A stretch of DNA of 64,000 nucleotides from Blattabacterium cuenoti. Lineage in GTDB: Bacteria > Bacteroidota > Bacteroidia > Flavobacteriales > Blattabacteriaceae. Position 1 is the stretch's first letter; each line of letters begins with the position of its first letter. The stretch is from assembly GCF_014252335.1 (NCBI RefSeq), contig NZ_CP059218.1, forward strand, positions 47,165 through 111,164. The letters run 5' to 3'. The notes beneath the pieces were generated by a model that was not told the origin of the DNA, ran no database searches, and saw only the letters and a program-made list of their open reading frames with translations. The position numbers and the translations under genes are program-made. Shown here piece after piece: positions 1 through 8,469 of the stretch.

Positions 1-242
1 TTGTGTGTTGTTAAATTTTTATGAAAATTAATATTATACCAAGAATATTGATTATGACCTATAGTATAAATTCCTTGTATACTGACAATAAAAAAATAAT
101 TTGGTAATTGTTGAATAATAGAATTTAAAATATCATTTTCATTACTACCATATCCATGTATTATTAAAAATAATGGAGGATCAAGTTGATTATTAATTGG
201 TTTTCTAATAATATGTTTTATCGAAAGTTGATTGAAAAGCAT
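1..242 (-). CDS. Alpha/beta hydrolase, phospholipase/carboxylesterase family (partial, N-terminal part)
   Basis: The reading frame starts with ATG at 242-240 on the minus strand and runs off the left edge, giving about 80 residues. The segment LFLIIHGYGSNENDI is the N-terminal beta-strand and oxyanion-loop motif of the small esterase/phospholipase family, and the following SWYNINF matches the W-Y/F-x-x-N-F block seen in Bacteroidetes members. The catalytic Ser, Asp and His would lie beyond the window, so activity cannot be judged. It is divergent from sucC across a 376-bp spacer. Seen: the motifs. Inferred: the family; the substrate is unknown. Confidence 0.7.
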   Translation of the reverse strand, partial: MLFNQLSIKHIIRKPINNQLDPPLFLIIHGYGSNENDILNSIIQQLPNYFFIVSIQGIYTIGHNQYSWYNINFHKNLTTH

Positions 243-420
243 TGTTTATTAATTAAAAATTTAATAAGACATTGATTATAAAATATACTGTATCAGACAC
301 TAAAAAATATAAATTATGTATTACACTAAATTCATATTTGTAAATAAAAAAGAAATATATGTGTATGTAACAATGTTTATAAAAAAGTGTATATAAAAAA
401 CTACCTCATATTATATGATA

Positions 421-462
421 TGTTATTTAATAAAGTAATTTATGTTATGTAATAAAGTAATT
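421..462. repeat. Two-copy 20-bp direct repeat with a 22-bp period
   Basis: Bases 421-440 and 443-462 are identical except at one position (T at 427, G at 449). The shared core TAATAAAGTAATT is perfect. A 22-bp period is about two helical turns, so both copies would face the same side of the DNA. It could be a paired protein-binding site or a slippage duplication. Confidence 0.75.
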
Positions 463-483
463 GTACTAGACTATATTATCATG

Positions 484-515
484 ATAACTAATTACTGTGA
501 AAAATAATTAGTTAT
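484..515. repeat. Perfect 11-bp inverted repeat (hairpin)
   Basis: ATAACTAATTA at 484-494 is exactly complementary to TAATTAGTTAT at 505-515, with a 10-base loop. It is followed by TTTTG. The stem is very AT-rich and lies between divergent genes, so a classic intrinsic terminator is unlikely; an operator or chance palindrome are alternatives. Confidence 0.5.
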
Positions 516-575
516 TTTGTTACATACAAAAACAATGATATTTATTTTTTACTAAAATCATTTATAAAAAAAAAC

Positions 576-600
576 AAGTAAATTTAACTTCAATTTACTT
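576..600. repeat. Perfect 9-bp inverted repeat just upstream of sucC
   Basis: AAGTAAATT at 576-584 pairs with AATTTACTT at 592-600 across a 7-base loop, ending 18 bases before the sucC ATG. If it lies in the sucC leader it could influence translation or mRNA stability. Stems of this length also occur by chance at this base composition. Confidence 0.4.
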
Positions 601-618
601 TAAAAAAATTTATTTTTA

Positions 619-1791
619 ATGAATTTATATGAATTCCAAGGACGAGATATTTTAACATCATTTTCAATTTCTGTTCCTTATGGGGTCATTGTACAAACAA
701 CAGAACAAGCTATCAATGCTGCACAAATTATTTTCAAAAACACAAAAACACAATCTATTGTAATAAAAGCTCAAATATTAGCTGGAGGTAGAGGTAAAAG
801 TGGAGGAATATTAGTAGCAAAATCATTGGAAGATGTATATACAAAGTCTCAGTTTTTATTAAACAAATATTTAATTACCTCTCAAACTGCAAAACAAGGT
901 GAATTAGTAACAAAACTTCTTATTACTGAAAATATATACAATCATAATGATAATATATATAGACCTAAAGAATACTACATAGCAATATCTTTCAATAGAG
1001 AAATTGAAAAAAATATAATATTATATTCTCAACAAGGTGGAATAAATATTGAAACAAATTATGATCATCACATATTTCAAGAAGTAATAGATCCAGGATT
1101 AGGCATATTAGAATTTCAATATAGAAAAATTGGATACCACTTAGGTATAGACATAAAAAAATTTAAATTTTTTTTATATAATCTTTATAAAGCATATGTA
1201 TTATATAATGCTATATTATTAGAAATTAATCCATTAATTTATAATAATCATAATATTATTGCATTAGATTCAAAAATTACATTAGATAATAATGCTTTAT
1301 TTCGCATTAAAAAAATTTTTAAAACATATCAAGAAACATATTTGGACAAAAATCATAATATTAATTTTATTAAACTTGAAGGAAATGTAGGATGTATGGT
1401 AAATGGTGCTGGTTTAGCAATGGCAACTATGGATTTGATTAAATCTTGTGGAGGCAGTCCATCCAATTTTTTAGATATTGGTGGAGATGCGAATCAAGAA
1501 AAAGTTCAAAAAGCATTTGATTTAATTTTAAAAGATACTTCAGTACAAGTAATTTTAATAAATATATTCGGAGGAATTGTTAGATGTGATGATGTTGTAC
1601 ACGGAATCATAAATGCATATAATGAATATATTAAAACAAATAATAAATATCCAAAAATAGTATTTCGTTTACAAGGAACAAATGCTAAAATAGCAAAAGA
1701 AATACTATATAAAAATAAACAATTTCCTATTTTTTATACTTCTACTTTAAAAGAAGCATCTAATAAAATACAAAAATTATTATCAAGTTAA
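619..1791 (+). CDS. sucC: Succinyl-CoA synthetase (ADP-forming), beta subunit
   Basis: SucC is the ATP-grasp subunit that with SucD interconverts succinyl-CoA and succinate while making ATP in the cytosolic TCA cycle. At 390 aa it has the usual length. The N-terminal LYEFQGRDIL is typical. The nucleotide-binding loop GGRGKSGG lies at about residues 56-63, the metal/nucleotide segment EINPL near 202, and the C-terminal CoA-ligase domain shows NGAGLAMATMD, GGDANQEKV and NIFGGIVRCD. sucD is not adjacent. The start is the first ATG in frame and fits the family. dnaX follows after 18 bases and may be co-transcribed. Confidence 0.96.
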   Translation: MNLYEFQGRDILTSFSISVPYGVIVQTTEQAINAAQIIFKNTKTQSIVIKAQILAGGRGKSGGILVAKSLEDVYTKSQFLLNKYLITSQTAKQGELVTKLLITENIYNHNDNIYRPKEYYIAISFNREIEKNIILYSQQGGINIETNYDHHIFQEVIDPGLGILEFQYRKIGYHLGIDIKKFKFFLYNLYKAYVLYNAILLEINPLIYNNHNIIALDSKITLDNNALFRIKKIFKTYQETYLDKNHNINFIKLEGNVGCMVNGAGLAMATMDLIKSCGGSPSNFLDIGGDANQEKVQKAFDLILKDTSVQVILINIFGGIVRCDDVVHGIINAYNEYIKTNNKYPKIVFRLQGTNAKIAKEILYKNKQFPIFYTSTLKEASNKIQKLLSS

Positions 1792-1809
1792 TTTAACTAA
1801 TTCATTCAT

Positions 1810-3339
1810 ATGATGATTCAAAAAGTTTGTTCTTATATTAGACTAACTAAAAAATATGAACCTACTACATGGGAAAACATTATTGGACAAAAAGACATTG
1901 TATATATTTTAAAACATGCTGTAAAAAAATGTGTTTTGTCAAAAATTTTATTATTTATTGGAATAAAAGGAATTGGTAAAAATACATGTGCCAAAATTTT
2001 AATTAACGAATTATCATCATCAAATATTGTTCATAAATTTGAATTAAATGGTACCATAAAATATTCTATTAATTATTTAAATTCAATTATTAATAAAATA
2101 TATAATAATGTAACAGAAAACAAATGTTTGATAATACAAAATATTAATGATGTTTCTACAAATTTTATAGATATTATATTTCCAATGTTTTATAATATTC
2201 CATTAAATATGTTATTAATTATTTGCGCAAATAAAATTAATAAAATTGTAGAATATATTATGTCATCATTATATTGTCAAACATATGAATTTAATCCAAT
2301 TTCTATAAAAGACAATTTTAATCATTTAAAAAATATTTCTAATAAAGAATGTATAGAAATAGATAATGAAACTTTATTGTCTATTTCTAAATATGGAAAT
2401 GGATCTTTAATGAATTCTATGAACCAACTAGATAAATTATATTTTCATACTATTTTAAAGCACAAAATCTCTAAAAAATTAATTTTAAATAGATTAGGAA
2501 TATTAGATACTATTTATTATTTTAAAATAATTGATTATTTGTTAAAAAATAAAATTTATGAGTTTATAATGTTATTAGATAACATAATCAAAATTAATAT
2601 TAGTAGTATACTATTTATAAAAGGATTTATTAAACATTTTAGAATGTTATTAATTTCTAAATATTCTCATTTGAATTCTCTTTTAAAAGACAAAAATAAT
2701 CTTAAATTTTATATTCAACAATCCAAAATGCTATCTTCATTATTTATAATAGATAGTTTAAAAATGTTTTGTCAAATAGAACATAAATTATATGATTTAA
2801 GAATACAAAATGTATTATATGATAATAAACATTATTATAAATTAATTGAAACCAAGATTTTATCATTTTTTTTGAAAAAAAAAAACAACTATTATAGTAA
2901 TCATGAATCTAAAAATAAAAATTATAAATATTTTAAATATTTTTTAGAACAAAATTGGAAAAGTTTTATAGATAAAAATTCAAACAAAATTAATCCTTAT
3001 TATTTGAATATATTAAAAAATGAAATCCAATTTTATATATTAAATAATAAAATTGTTTTAATAAAACCTTCTATTATAAAAGAGAAAGATTTTTTAGTAA
3101 TACAAAAATATTTTACAGAAAAATTACAAAAAAAATGTAATAACCAATATTTTGAATTTGAAATTTTAACTAAAAAATTAGAAAATTTTTCAGTTGAAGA
3201 ATATAATATGTTATCAAAAAAAAATGATAATATTAATCAATTAATAGATAGGTTAAAGTTAAAAATTAAATCACCTTGTTCTCTTCCTCCACCAATTACT
3301 TATAATTCTATCAAACCTAAAATTAAAGATAATTATTAA
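1810..3339 (+). CDS. dnaX: DNA polymerase III subunit gamma/tau, degenerate ATPase
   Basis: DnaX is the motor subunit of the sliding-clamp loader. Recognition rests on the N-terminal Y-E-P-T-T-W-E-N-I-I-G-Q block (residues 16-27), the modified P-loop GIKGIGKNT (51-59) and the order of the following strands. Several family hallmarks are changed: the P-loop Ser/Thr after Lys is Asn58, the four zinc-binding cysteines that normally follow the P-loop are absent, the Walker B DExH segment reads QNINDVS, sensor 1 is not recognisable, and the SRC arginine-finger motif reads LYC. The gene is a clean 509-codon ORF. It could still act as a non-hydrolysing scaffold. A decayed DnaX or recruited delta-prime-like subunit is the alternative reading. 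Confidence 0.82.
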   Translation: MMIQKVCSYIRLTKKYEPTTWENIIGQKDIVYILKHAVKKCVLSKILLFIGIKGIGKNTCAKILINELSSSNIVHKFELNGTIKYSINYLNSIINKIYNNVTENKCLIIQNINDVSTNFIDIIFPMFYNIPLNMLLIICANKINKIVEYIMSSLYCQTYEFNPISIKDNFNHLKNISNKECIEIDNETLLSISKYGNGSLMNSMNQLDKLYFHTILKHKISKKLILNRLGILDTIYYFKIIDYLLKNKIYEFIMLLDNIIKINISSILFIKGFIKHFRMLLISKYSHLNSLLKDKNNLKFYIQQSKMLSSLFIIDSLKMFCQIEHKLYDLRIQNVLYDNKHYYKLIETKILSFFLKKKNNYYSNHESKNKNYKYFKYFLEQNWKSFIDKNSNKINPYYLNILKNEIQFYILNNKIVLIKPSIIKEKDFLVIQKYFTEKLQKKCNNQYFEFEILTKKLENFSVEEYNMLSKKNDNINQLIDRLKLKIKSPCSLPPPITYNSIKPKIKDNY

Positions 3340-3377
3340 TATTTTAATTATGTACTATATTATATAATGATGAAGAT

Positions 3378-5396
3378 ATGAATGATGACAATACCATATT
3401 TGGAATAGAAAAAGATAGACTATCAGGATTGAATTATTATATAAATATCAATTCCATGAAAAATAAAACTCCAATATTAGATAATTTTGGAAAAAATCTA
3501 AATATAATTGCATTTGAAGGAAAATTAGATCCTATCATTGGCAGAGAACATGAATTAGAAAGAATTGCGCAAATTTTAAGTAGAAGAAAAAAAAATAATC
3601 CATTACTAATAGGTGAACCAGGTGTTGGAAAAACAGCAATAGCTGAAGGATTAGCATTAAAAATTGTTCAAAAAAAAATTTCCAGAGTTTTATATAATAA
3701 AAGAATTGTAGTACTTGATATAGCAAGTATAGTAGCTGGAACTAAATATAGAGGCCAATTTGAAGAAAGAATGAAAACCATAATTTCTGAAGTAGAAAAA
3801 AATACTAATTTAATTCTTTTTATAGATGAAATACATACTATCATAGGTGCAGGAGGAACAACTGGATCTTTAGATGCCTCAAATATATTAAAACCAGCTT
3901 TAGCTACAGGTAATATACAATGTATAGGAACTACAACATTAAATGAATATAGACAATATATAGAAAAAGATGGTGCATTAGAAAGAAGATTTCAAAAAAT
4001 TATAATTCAACCATCGACAGAAAAAGAAACTATTGAAATATTAAAAAAAATTAAAATTAAATATGAGGTATATCATAATGTAATTTATACAGAATCAGCA
4101 ATTAATGCTTGTGTAAATTTAACATCTAGATATATTATTGATCGTTATTTACCAGATAAAGCCATTGATGCATTAGATGAAGCTGGTGCTTACGTACATA
4201 TGAAAAATATAAAAGTACCACAAAAAATCCTTAATTTAGAAAAATTACTTGATAATATACAAAAAGAAAAATATCAAGCAGTAAAAAATCAACACTATGA
4301 AAAAGCAGCTAATATAAGAGATAAAGAAAAAGAAATTAAAGAATACTTACTTAAAGATCAAATATTATGGAGTGAACTTATTAAAAAAAATAAAGATATA
4401 GTGTCTGAAACACATGTAAAAAAAGTAGTATCTATGATGAGTGGTATTCCAGTTAATAAAATAGATCAATCTGAATTTACACAATTAAATAATTTAATTT
4501 CTTTATTAAAAACTAAAGTAATAGGACAAGATCATGCAATAGAAAAAATTGTTAACTCTATACGAATCAATAAATCTGGATTAAAAGATCCTAATTCTCC
4601 AATAGGATCTTTTATTTTTTTAGGACCTACTGGAGTTGGCAAAACTCATTTAGCCAAAGAATTTACAAAAGAAATATTTGGATCAGAAGATTGTCTAATA
4701 CGTATTGATATGAGTGAATATATGGAAAAATTTTCTATGTCTAAATTAATTGGATCACCTCCAGGATATATTGGTTATGAAGAAGGTGGTCAATTAACAG
4801 AAATACTACGTCGTAGACCATATTGTGTAATTTTATTTGATGAAATTGAAAAAGCTCATCATGATATTTTGAATATTTTATTACAAATTTTAGATTATGG
4901 ATATATCACAGATAGTTTAGGAAGAAAAATAAATTTTAGAAATACTATGATTATTTTTACGTCTAATCAAAATACAAATCAATTTAATAGAACCGAAATT
5001 GGATTTTCCAATATAACAAAACAATTAAATGAATCTAAATTTGCATTACACAATATGTTATCTCCAGAATTTATAAATAGAATAGATGATATTATTATTT
5101 TTAATCATTTAACATATAAAAATATTGTTAAAATTACATCGATAGAATTAGAAAAAATAAAATATACTTTACTTGAACTAGGATATCATTTAAATATTTC
5201 TTCAGAAACACAAAAGTTTATTCAAATTCAAGGATTTGATAAAAAATTTGGTGCAAGACCACTAAAAAGAGCTATCAATAGCTTAATTAAAAATCCAATT
5301 TCAGAATATATTATGAAAGGAACTATACAATATGGAAATATTATTCAATTAGTAATGAATAAAAGTAAAAATATTATTAAAATTAAAATTAAATAA
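3378..5396 (+). CDS. clpC: ClpC-type AAA+ protease chaperone lacking the N-domain
   Basis: This Hsp100 unfoldase feeds proteins to ClpP. Both ATPase modules are intact: D1 P-loop GEPGVGKT at about residues 79-86 with Walker B FIDEIH, and D2 P-loop GPTGVGKT near 415 with Walker B LFDEIEKAH. A UVR-like helical segment (QHYEKAANIRDKEKEI) between the modules marks ClpC rather than ClpB, and the IGF tripeptide in the D2 loop is the expected ClpP-docking motif. The protein has 672 aa where ClpC usually has about 810-850. The whole deficit is at the N-terminus: the two Clp_N repeats are missing. dnaX ends 38 bp upstream, so they are not hidden in another frame. Confidence 0.92.
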   Translation: MNDDNTIFGIEKDRLSGLNYYININSMKNKTPILDNFGKNLNIIAFEGKLDPIIGREHELERIAQILSRRKKNNPLLIGEPGVGKTAIAEGLALKIVQKKISRVLYNKRIVVLDIASIVAGTKYRGQFEERMKTIISEVEKNTNLILFIDEIHTIIGAGGTTGSLDASNILKPALATGNIQCIGTTTLNEYRQYIEKDGALERRFQKIIIQPSTEKETIEILKKIKIKYEVYHNVIYTESAINACVNLTSRYIIDRYLPDKAIDALDEAGAYVHMKNIKVPQKILNLEKLLDNIQKEKYQAVKNQHYEKAANIRDKEKEIKEYLLKDQILWSELIKKNKDIVSETHVKKVVSMMSGIPVNKIDQSEFTQLNNLISLLKTKVIGQDHAIEKIVNSIRINKSGLKDPNSPIGSFIFLGPTGVGKTHLAKEFTKEIFGSEDCLIRIDMSEYMEKFSMSKLIGSPPGYIGYEEGGQLTEILRRRPYCVILFDEIEKAHHDILNILLQILDYGYITDSLGRKINFRNTMIIFTSNQNTNQFNRTEIGFSNITKQLNESKFALHNMLSPEFINRIDDIIIFNHLTYKNIVKITSIELEKIKYTLLELGYHLNISSETQKFIQIQGFDKKFGARPLKRAINSLIKNPISEYIMKGTIQYGNIIQLVMNKSKNIIKIKIK

Positions 5397-5409
5397 TATA
5401 ATGATCACA

Positions 5410-5760
5410 TTAAAAAGGTAAATCATCAAAATCATCAGATGATAAAGATGGTGATAACATTTTTTTAGAATTGACTATAGTAGAAGAATTAATATTTTCA
5501 ATTTTCCATCCTTGAATAGAATTAAAATATTTAATCATTCCTTCTGAATTTTTCCATTCTCTTCCTTTAATATTAATAAATACTTTAATTTTATCTTTCA
5601 GTTTGATAGACTCTAATAAATCTATTTTAGATTGAATAAATTCTATTAATATATTTTGTGGATATGGTTCTTCTGTTGTAATAACAAGTTCTCTTTTTCT
5701 AAATCCATTGCCAAATTTTTGGATTTCAAATAATTTTTTTACTATTCCTATTATTTCCAT
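5410..5760 (-). CDS. DUF3127 OB-fold-like protein with an SSB-like acidic tail
   Basis: A 116-aa member of the Bacteroidetes DUF3127 family. Matching features are the N-terminal I-x-G-x-V-K-K-L segment, the strand pattern VFINIKGREW, the YFNSIQGWKI block and the length. The C-terminus is DDFDDLPF, which closely resembles the acidic tip of bacterial single-stranded DNA-binding proteins that recruits repair and replication partners. This suggests a nucleic-acid-related role, but the biochemical function of the family is not known to me. The gene is convergent with clpC (13-bp gap) and comes last in a run of minus-strand genes. Confidence 0.8.
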   Translation of the reverse strand: MEIIGIVKKLFEIQKFGNGFRKRELVITTEEPYPQNILIEFIQSKIDLLESIKLKDKIKVFINIKGREWKNSEGMIKYFNSIQGWKIENINSSTIVNSKKMLSPSLSSDDFDDLPF

Positions 5761-5817
5761 AGAAAATCTATCATTTTTTATTGATTATTATGTGTATTAT
5801 TTTATTCACAATAATTT

Positions 5818-6738
5818 TTATTTAATTTCTTGATCTTTATCTTTAATTTTATTAGATATATTAAAAGCGGTAATCATATTAGTTAACATTTCGCTAGCAG
5901 ATCCAGGAGAATTTGGAAATAAAATTAAATTTGATTTGGAATATTCACCTATAGATTGAAGTGTATCATAATGTTGCGTTACTACAATTAATGCCGATGC
6001 TTCTTGAGAATTAATTCCTACATTATTTAATACTTCTACTGATTCTAATATACCTTTTGCTATTTCTCTTCTTTGATCAGCTGTTCCTATTCCTTGTAAT
6101 TTTTTACTTTCTGCTTCTGCTTTAGCCTTAGCTATAATTTTAATTTTTTCTGCTTCTGCCTTATATTCTGCAGCTACTTTTTCTCTTTCTGCAGTATTAA
6201 TTCTATTCATTGCTTGTTTTACATTTTCATCAGGTTCTAAATCAGTTACTAATGCTTTAATCAGAGAATATCCATAAGTTGACATAGATTCTTTTAATTC
6301 TCTTTTTAATGCATCCGCAATATCATCTTTTCTTTCAAAAACATCATCTAAACGCATTTTAGGAACTTCAGCTCTTACTACATCAAAAATATAAGAAGTT
6401 ATTTGAGCATTAGAATTATCTAATTTATAAAAAGCTTCATATACTTTATTTTTAATAACTTTAAATTGTACTGATATTTTTACCTTGATAAAAACATTAT
6501 CTTTAGTTTTTGTATCTACTAAAATATCTAATTGTTGAATTTTTAATGTTAATTTACCTGCTATATTATCTATCATAGGCATTTTTAAATGAAATCCTGC
6601 ATATCGTATTGCATAAAATTTACCCAATCTTTCAATAATAAATGCTGTTTCTTGATGAACAATAAAAATTAAATTAGAAAATGCAGATAAAATTATAAGA
6701 ATTAATAATCCATAAAATAATATTACATAAATACTCAT
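5818..6738 (-). CDS. SPFH/band-7 (stomatin-like) membrane protein
   Basis: A 306-aa protein with one N-terminal membrane segment (about residues 4-27) followed by an SPFH domain: V-x-Q-x-x-A-x-x-I-E-R-L-G-K-F, then the strand/helix block through EVPKMRLDDVFERKDDI. After it comes an Ala/Glu/Lys-rich coiled coil (EREKVAAEYKAEAEKI, residues about 184-215) that drives oligomerisation. The family forms membrane microdomain scaffolds and often modulates proteases. It is related to QmcA/HflK-type proteins, but no FtsH gene is nearby, so the partner is unknown. It lies 25 bp downstream of the SufT-like gene and probably shares its transcript. Confidence 0.9.
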   Translation of the reverse strand: MSIYVILFYGLLILIILSAFSNLIFIVHQETAFIIERLGKFYAIRYAGFHLKMPMIDNIAGKLTLKIQQLDILVDTKTKDNVFIKVKISVQFKVIKNKVYEAFYKLDNSNAQITSYIFDVVRAEVPKMRLDDVFERKDDIADALKRELKESMSTYGYSLIKALVTDLEPDENVKQAMNRINTAEREKVAAEYKAEAEKIKIIAKAKAEAESKKLQGIGTADQRREIAKGILESVEVLNNVGINSQEASALIVVTQHYDTLQSIGEYSKSNLILFPNSPGSASEMLTNMITAFNISNKIKDKDQEIK

Positions 6739-6763
6739 ACTTTATTTAAATTTTTATTTATAA

Positions 6764-7096
6764 TTATAACATCCCTAATTCTAAACGTGCTTCTTCACTC
6801 ATAAATTCTCTACACCATGGTGGATCAAATGTTAAAATTACATTTACTATTTGAATAGGATGTATTAATGCTATTTGATTTTTTACTTTAAGTGGTAAAG
6901 TATCTGCAACTGGACAATTTGTTGTAGTAAGGGTCATAATAATTTTAACTTCTTTACAATCATTATCAATTTGAATATCATAAATAAGACCTAATTCATA
7001 AATATCAACAGGAATTTCTGGATCATAAATTGTTTTCAATGAATAAATGATTTTTTCTTCCAGTAAACTCTTATCTTCTATCTTATTCATTTTCAT
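6764..7096 (-). CDS. SufT-like (DUF59/MIP18 family) Fe-S cluster assembly factor
   Basis: A 110-aa protein with the family hallmarks DPEIPVDIYELGLIYDI near residues 21-37, TTTNCPVADTLP around 58-69 with the conserved reactive cysteine, and the C-terminal DPPWCREFMSEEARLELGML. Members help mature iron-sulfur proteins, and Bacteroidetes versions usually belong to the SUF system. Here it is separated from suf genes and overlaps the end of the upstream M16 gene by 4 bp (7093-7096), indicating translational coupling. Probable clients in this window are ActB and IlvD. The symbol is left empty because the exact orthology cannot be fixed from sequence alone. Confidence 0.88.
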   Translation of the reverse strand: MKMNKIEDKSLLEEKIIYSLKTIYDPEIPVDIYELGLIYDIQIDNDCKEVKIIMTLTTTNCPVADTLPLKVKNQIALIHPIQIVNVILTFDPPWCREFMSEEARLELGML

Positions 7097-8445
7097 TTTG
7101 ATTTATTTCCAAATTTATCAAAAAAATAAATATTATAACCTATTTTTTTAATTTTATCAAAAATTTTTTTAGAATTTCCAATAATTATAATTTTACCTAT
7201 TGTTGTAGAAAAAAACTTATTACATGTTTTATAAACATCAGATAGATTAACATTTTTAATATTATTTAAATAATTATTGTAAAATCCGACTTGTAAATTA
7301 TCCTTTAATTCACTAATAAATAAATCATTTACTTTTAATGGATTTTCTAAATTTAGAATAAACTGACCACATATTTCTTCTTTTTTAATCTTTAATTCTT
7401 CATAAGATATATAAGATTTGATGTTTTTTATTATTTTTACAATATCTTGAATTACTTTATCAGTAACATCATTTCTAACTTGCGTATAAATTGAAAAATA
7501 TCCTATATATTTATCTGGTTTTAAAATTGAATAAATACCATAAGTATATGCACTTTTTTCTCTAATATTTAAAAATAACCTACTTTGTGCTCCAACACCT
7601 AAAATTCCATTTGCTAATAAAGAAGAAAAATATATAGAATCACTTTTTTTAAGAGTAATTGTATTACCAAAACAAATAAATGATTGAGTAAGTGTTGGTA
7701 AATCTATAATATTAACTTCTAATTTTTTAGATATTAATTGGTGATTAATGATATTTTCATCAATATTTTTTTTACTCCATTGTAACAAATATTTAGTACA
7801 TAATGAAATAACTTCTTTCATAGAAATAGATCCAATAAAAGATATATAAGATATATTAGGACAATAATATTTATTATATAATTTTTTTAAATCTTGTAAT
7901 GTAATACATTTTATAGTTTTATGTGTTTCATATTCTCCATATGGATGATTTTTACTAAAATATAAAACATTTTTTACACGTTCTAAAATAGCATTAGGAT
8001 CTTTTTCTGAAATATCAATATCTATTATTTTTTGTTTAATAATTTTATTAAATTCTATTATATTATTAAATTGACTATTCATCAGAATATCACTAAAAAT
8101 TTCAAAAGATTCTTCAAAATATTTTTTTAATGAAAATAAAGAAATATTTGAAAATGAAGTAAATAGTTTACTTCCCATATAATCCAGTTTTTTATCTATT
8201 TTTTCTTTAGAAAATTGTTTTGTTCCAGAACGAAGCATTTTTCCAAATACTTTTTTAATTCCAGCCTTTTCTTTTTCCAAAAAAATAGGATAATTTAACA
8301 CAAAATTGACCCTAATTACAGGAAATTTATAATTTTCTATTAATAAAACTGTTAATCCATTATTCATTTTAAATAATGATGGTTTTTGCAAATTAGGAAC
8401 CACTTGATTAGTTAAAGGCTTAGGGGGAATTTCACGATTTATCAT
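7093..8445 (-). CDS. M16-family peptidase-like subunit without the zinc motif
   Basis: About 450 aa with the M16 fold signature but no HxxEH: the corresponding place reads KVFGKMLRSGT. The substrate-binding R/Y pair region is present as NIREKSAYTYGIYS. In bacterial heterodimeric M16 proteases one subunit carries zinc and the other this R/Y pair, so it most likely pairs with the catalytic subunit encoded immediately upstream (8470-9735, 24 bp away). I chose ATG at 8445 (MINREIPPKP), because the longer frame begins with TTG at 8466 and adds only hydrophobic residues. No clear signal peptide follows from this start, so location is uncertain. Confidence 0.87.
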   Translation of the reverse strand: MINREIPPKPLTNQVVPNLQKPSLFKMNNGLTVLLIENYKFPVIRVNFVLNYPIFLEKEKAGIKKVFGKMLRSGTKQFSKEKIDKKLDYMGSKLFTSFSNISLFSLKKYFEESFEIFSDILMNSQFNNIIEFNKIIKQKIIDIDISEKDPNAILERVKNVLYFSKNHPYGEYETHKTIKCITLQDLKKLYNKYYCPNISYISFIGSISMKEVISLCTKYLLQWSKKNIDENIINHQLISKKLEVNIIDLPTLTQSFICFGNTITLKKSDSIYFSSLLANGILGVGAQSRLFLNIREKSAYTYGIYSILKPDKYIGYFSIYTQVRNDVTDKVIQDIVKIIKNIKSYISYEELKIKKEEICGQFILNLENPLKVNDLFISELKDNLQVGFYNNYLNNIKNVNLSDVYKTCNKFFSTTIGKIIIIGNSKKIFDKIKKIGYNIYFFDKFGNKSK

Positions 8446-8469
8446 AATAATAAAAATAAAAATCAATTA

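Larger units (their letters stand above)
243..618. other. Divergent intergenic region between the hydrolase and sucC
   Basis: This 376-bp non-coding stretch is the longest gene-free region in the window. It holds a 22-bp-period direct repeat (421-462) and two perfect inverted repeats (484-515 and 576-600), otherwise AT-rich sequence without a plausible ORF, tRNA or known RNA. No DnaA-box cluster was recognised. It must contain the promoters for both flanking genes; I could not place them with confidence. Confidence 0.6.
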
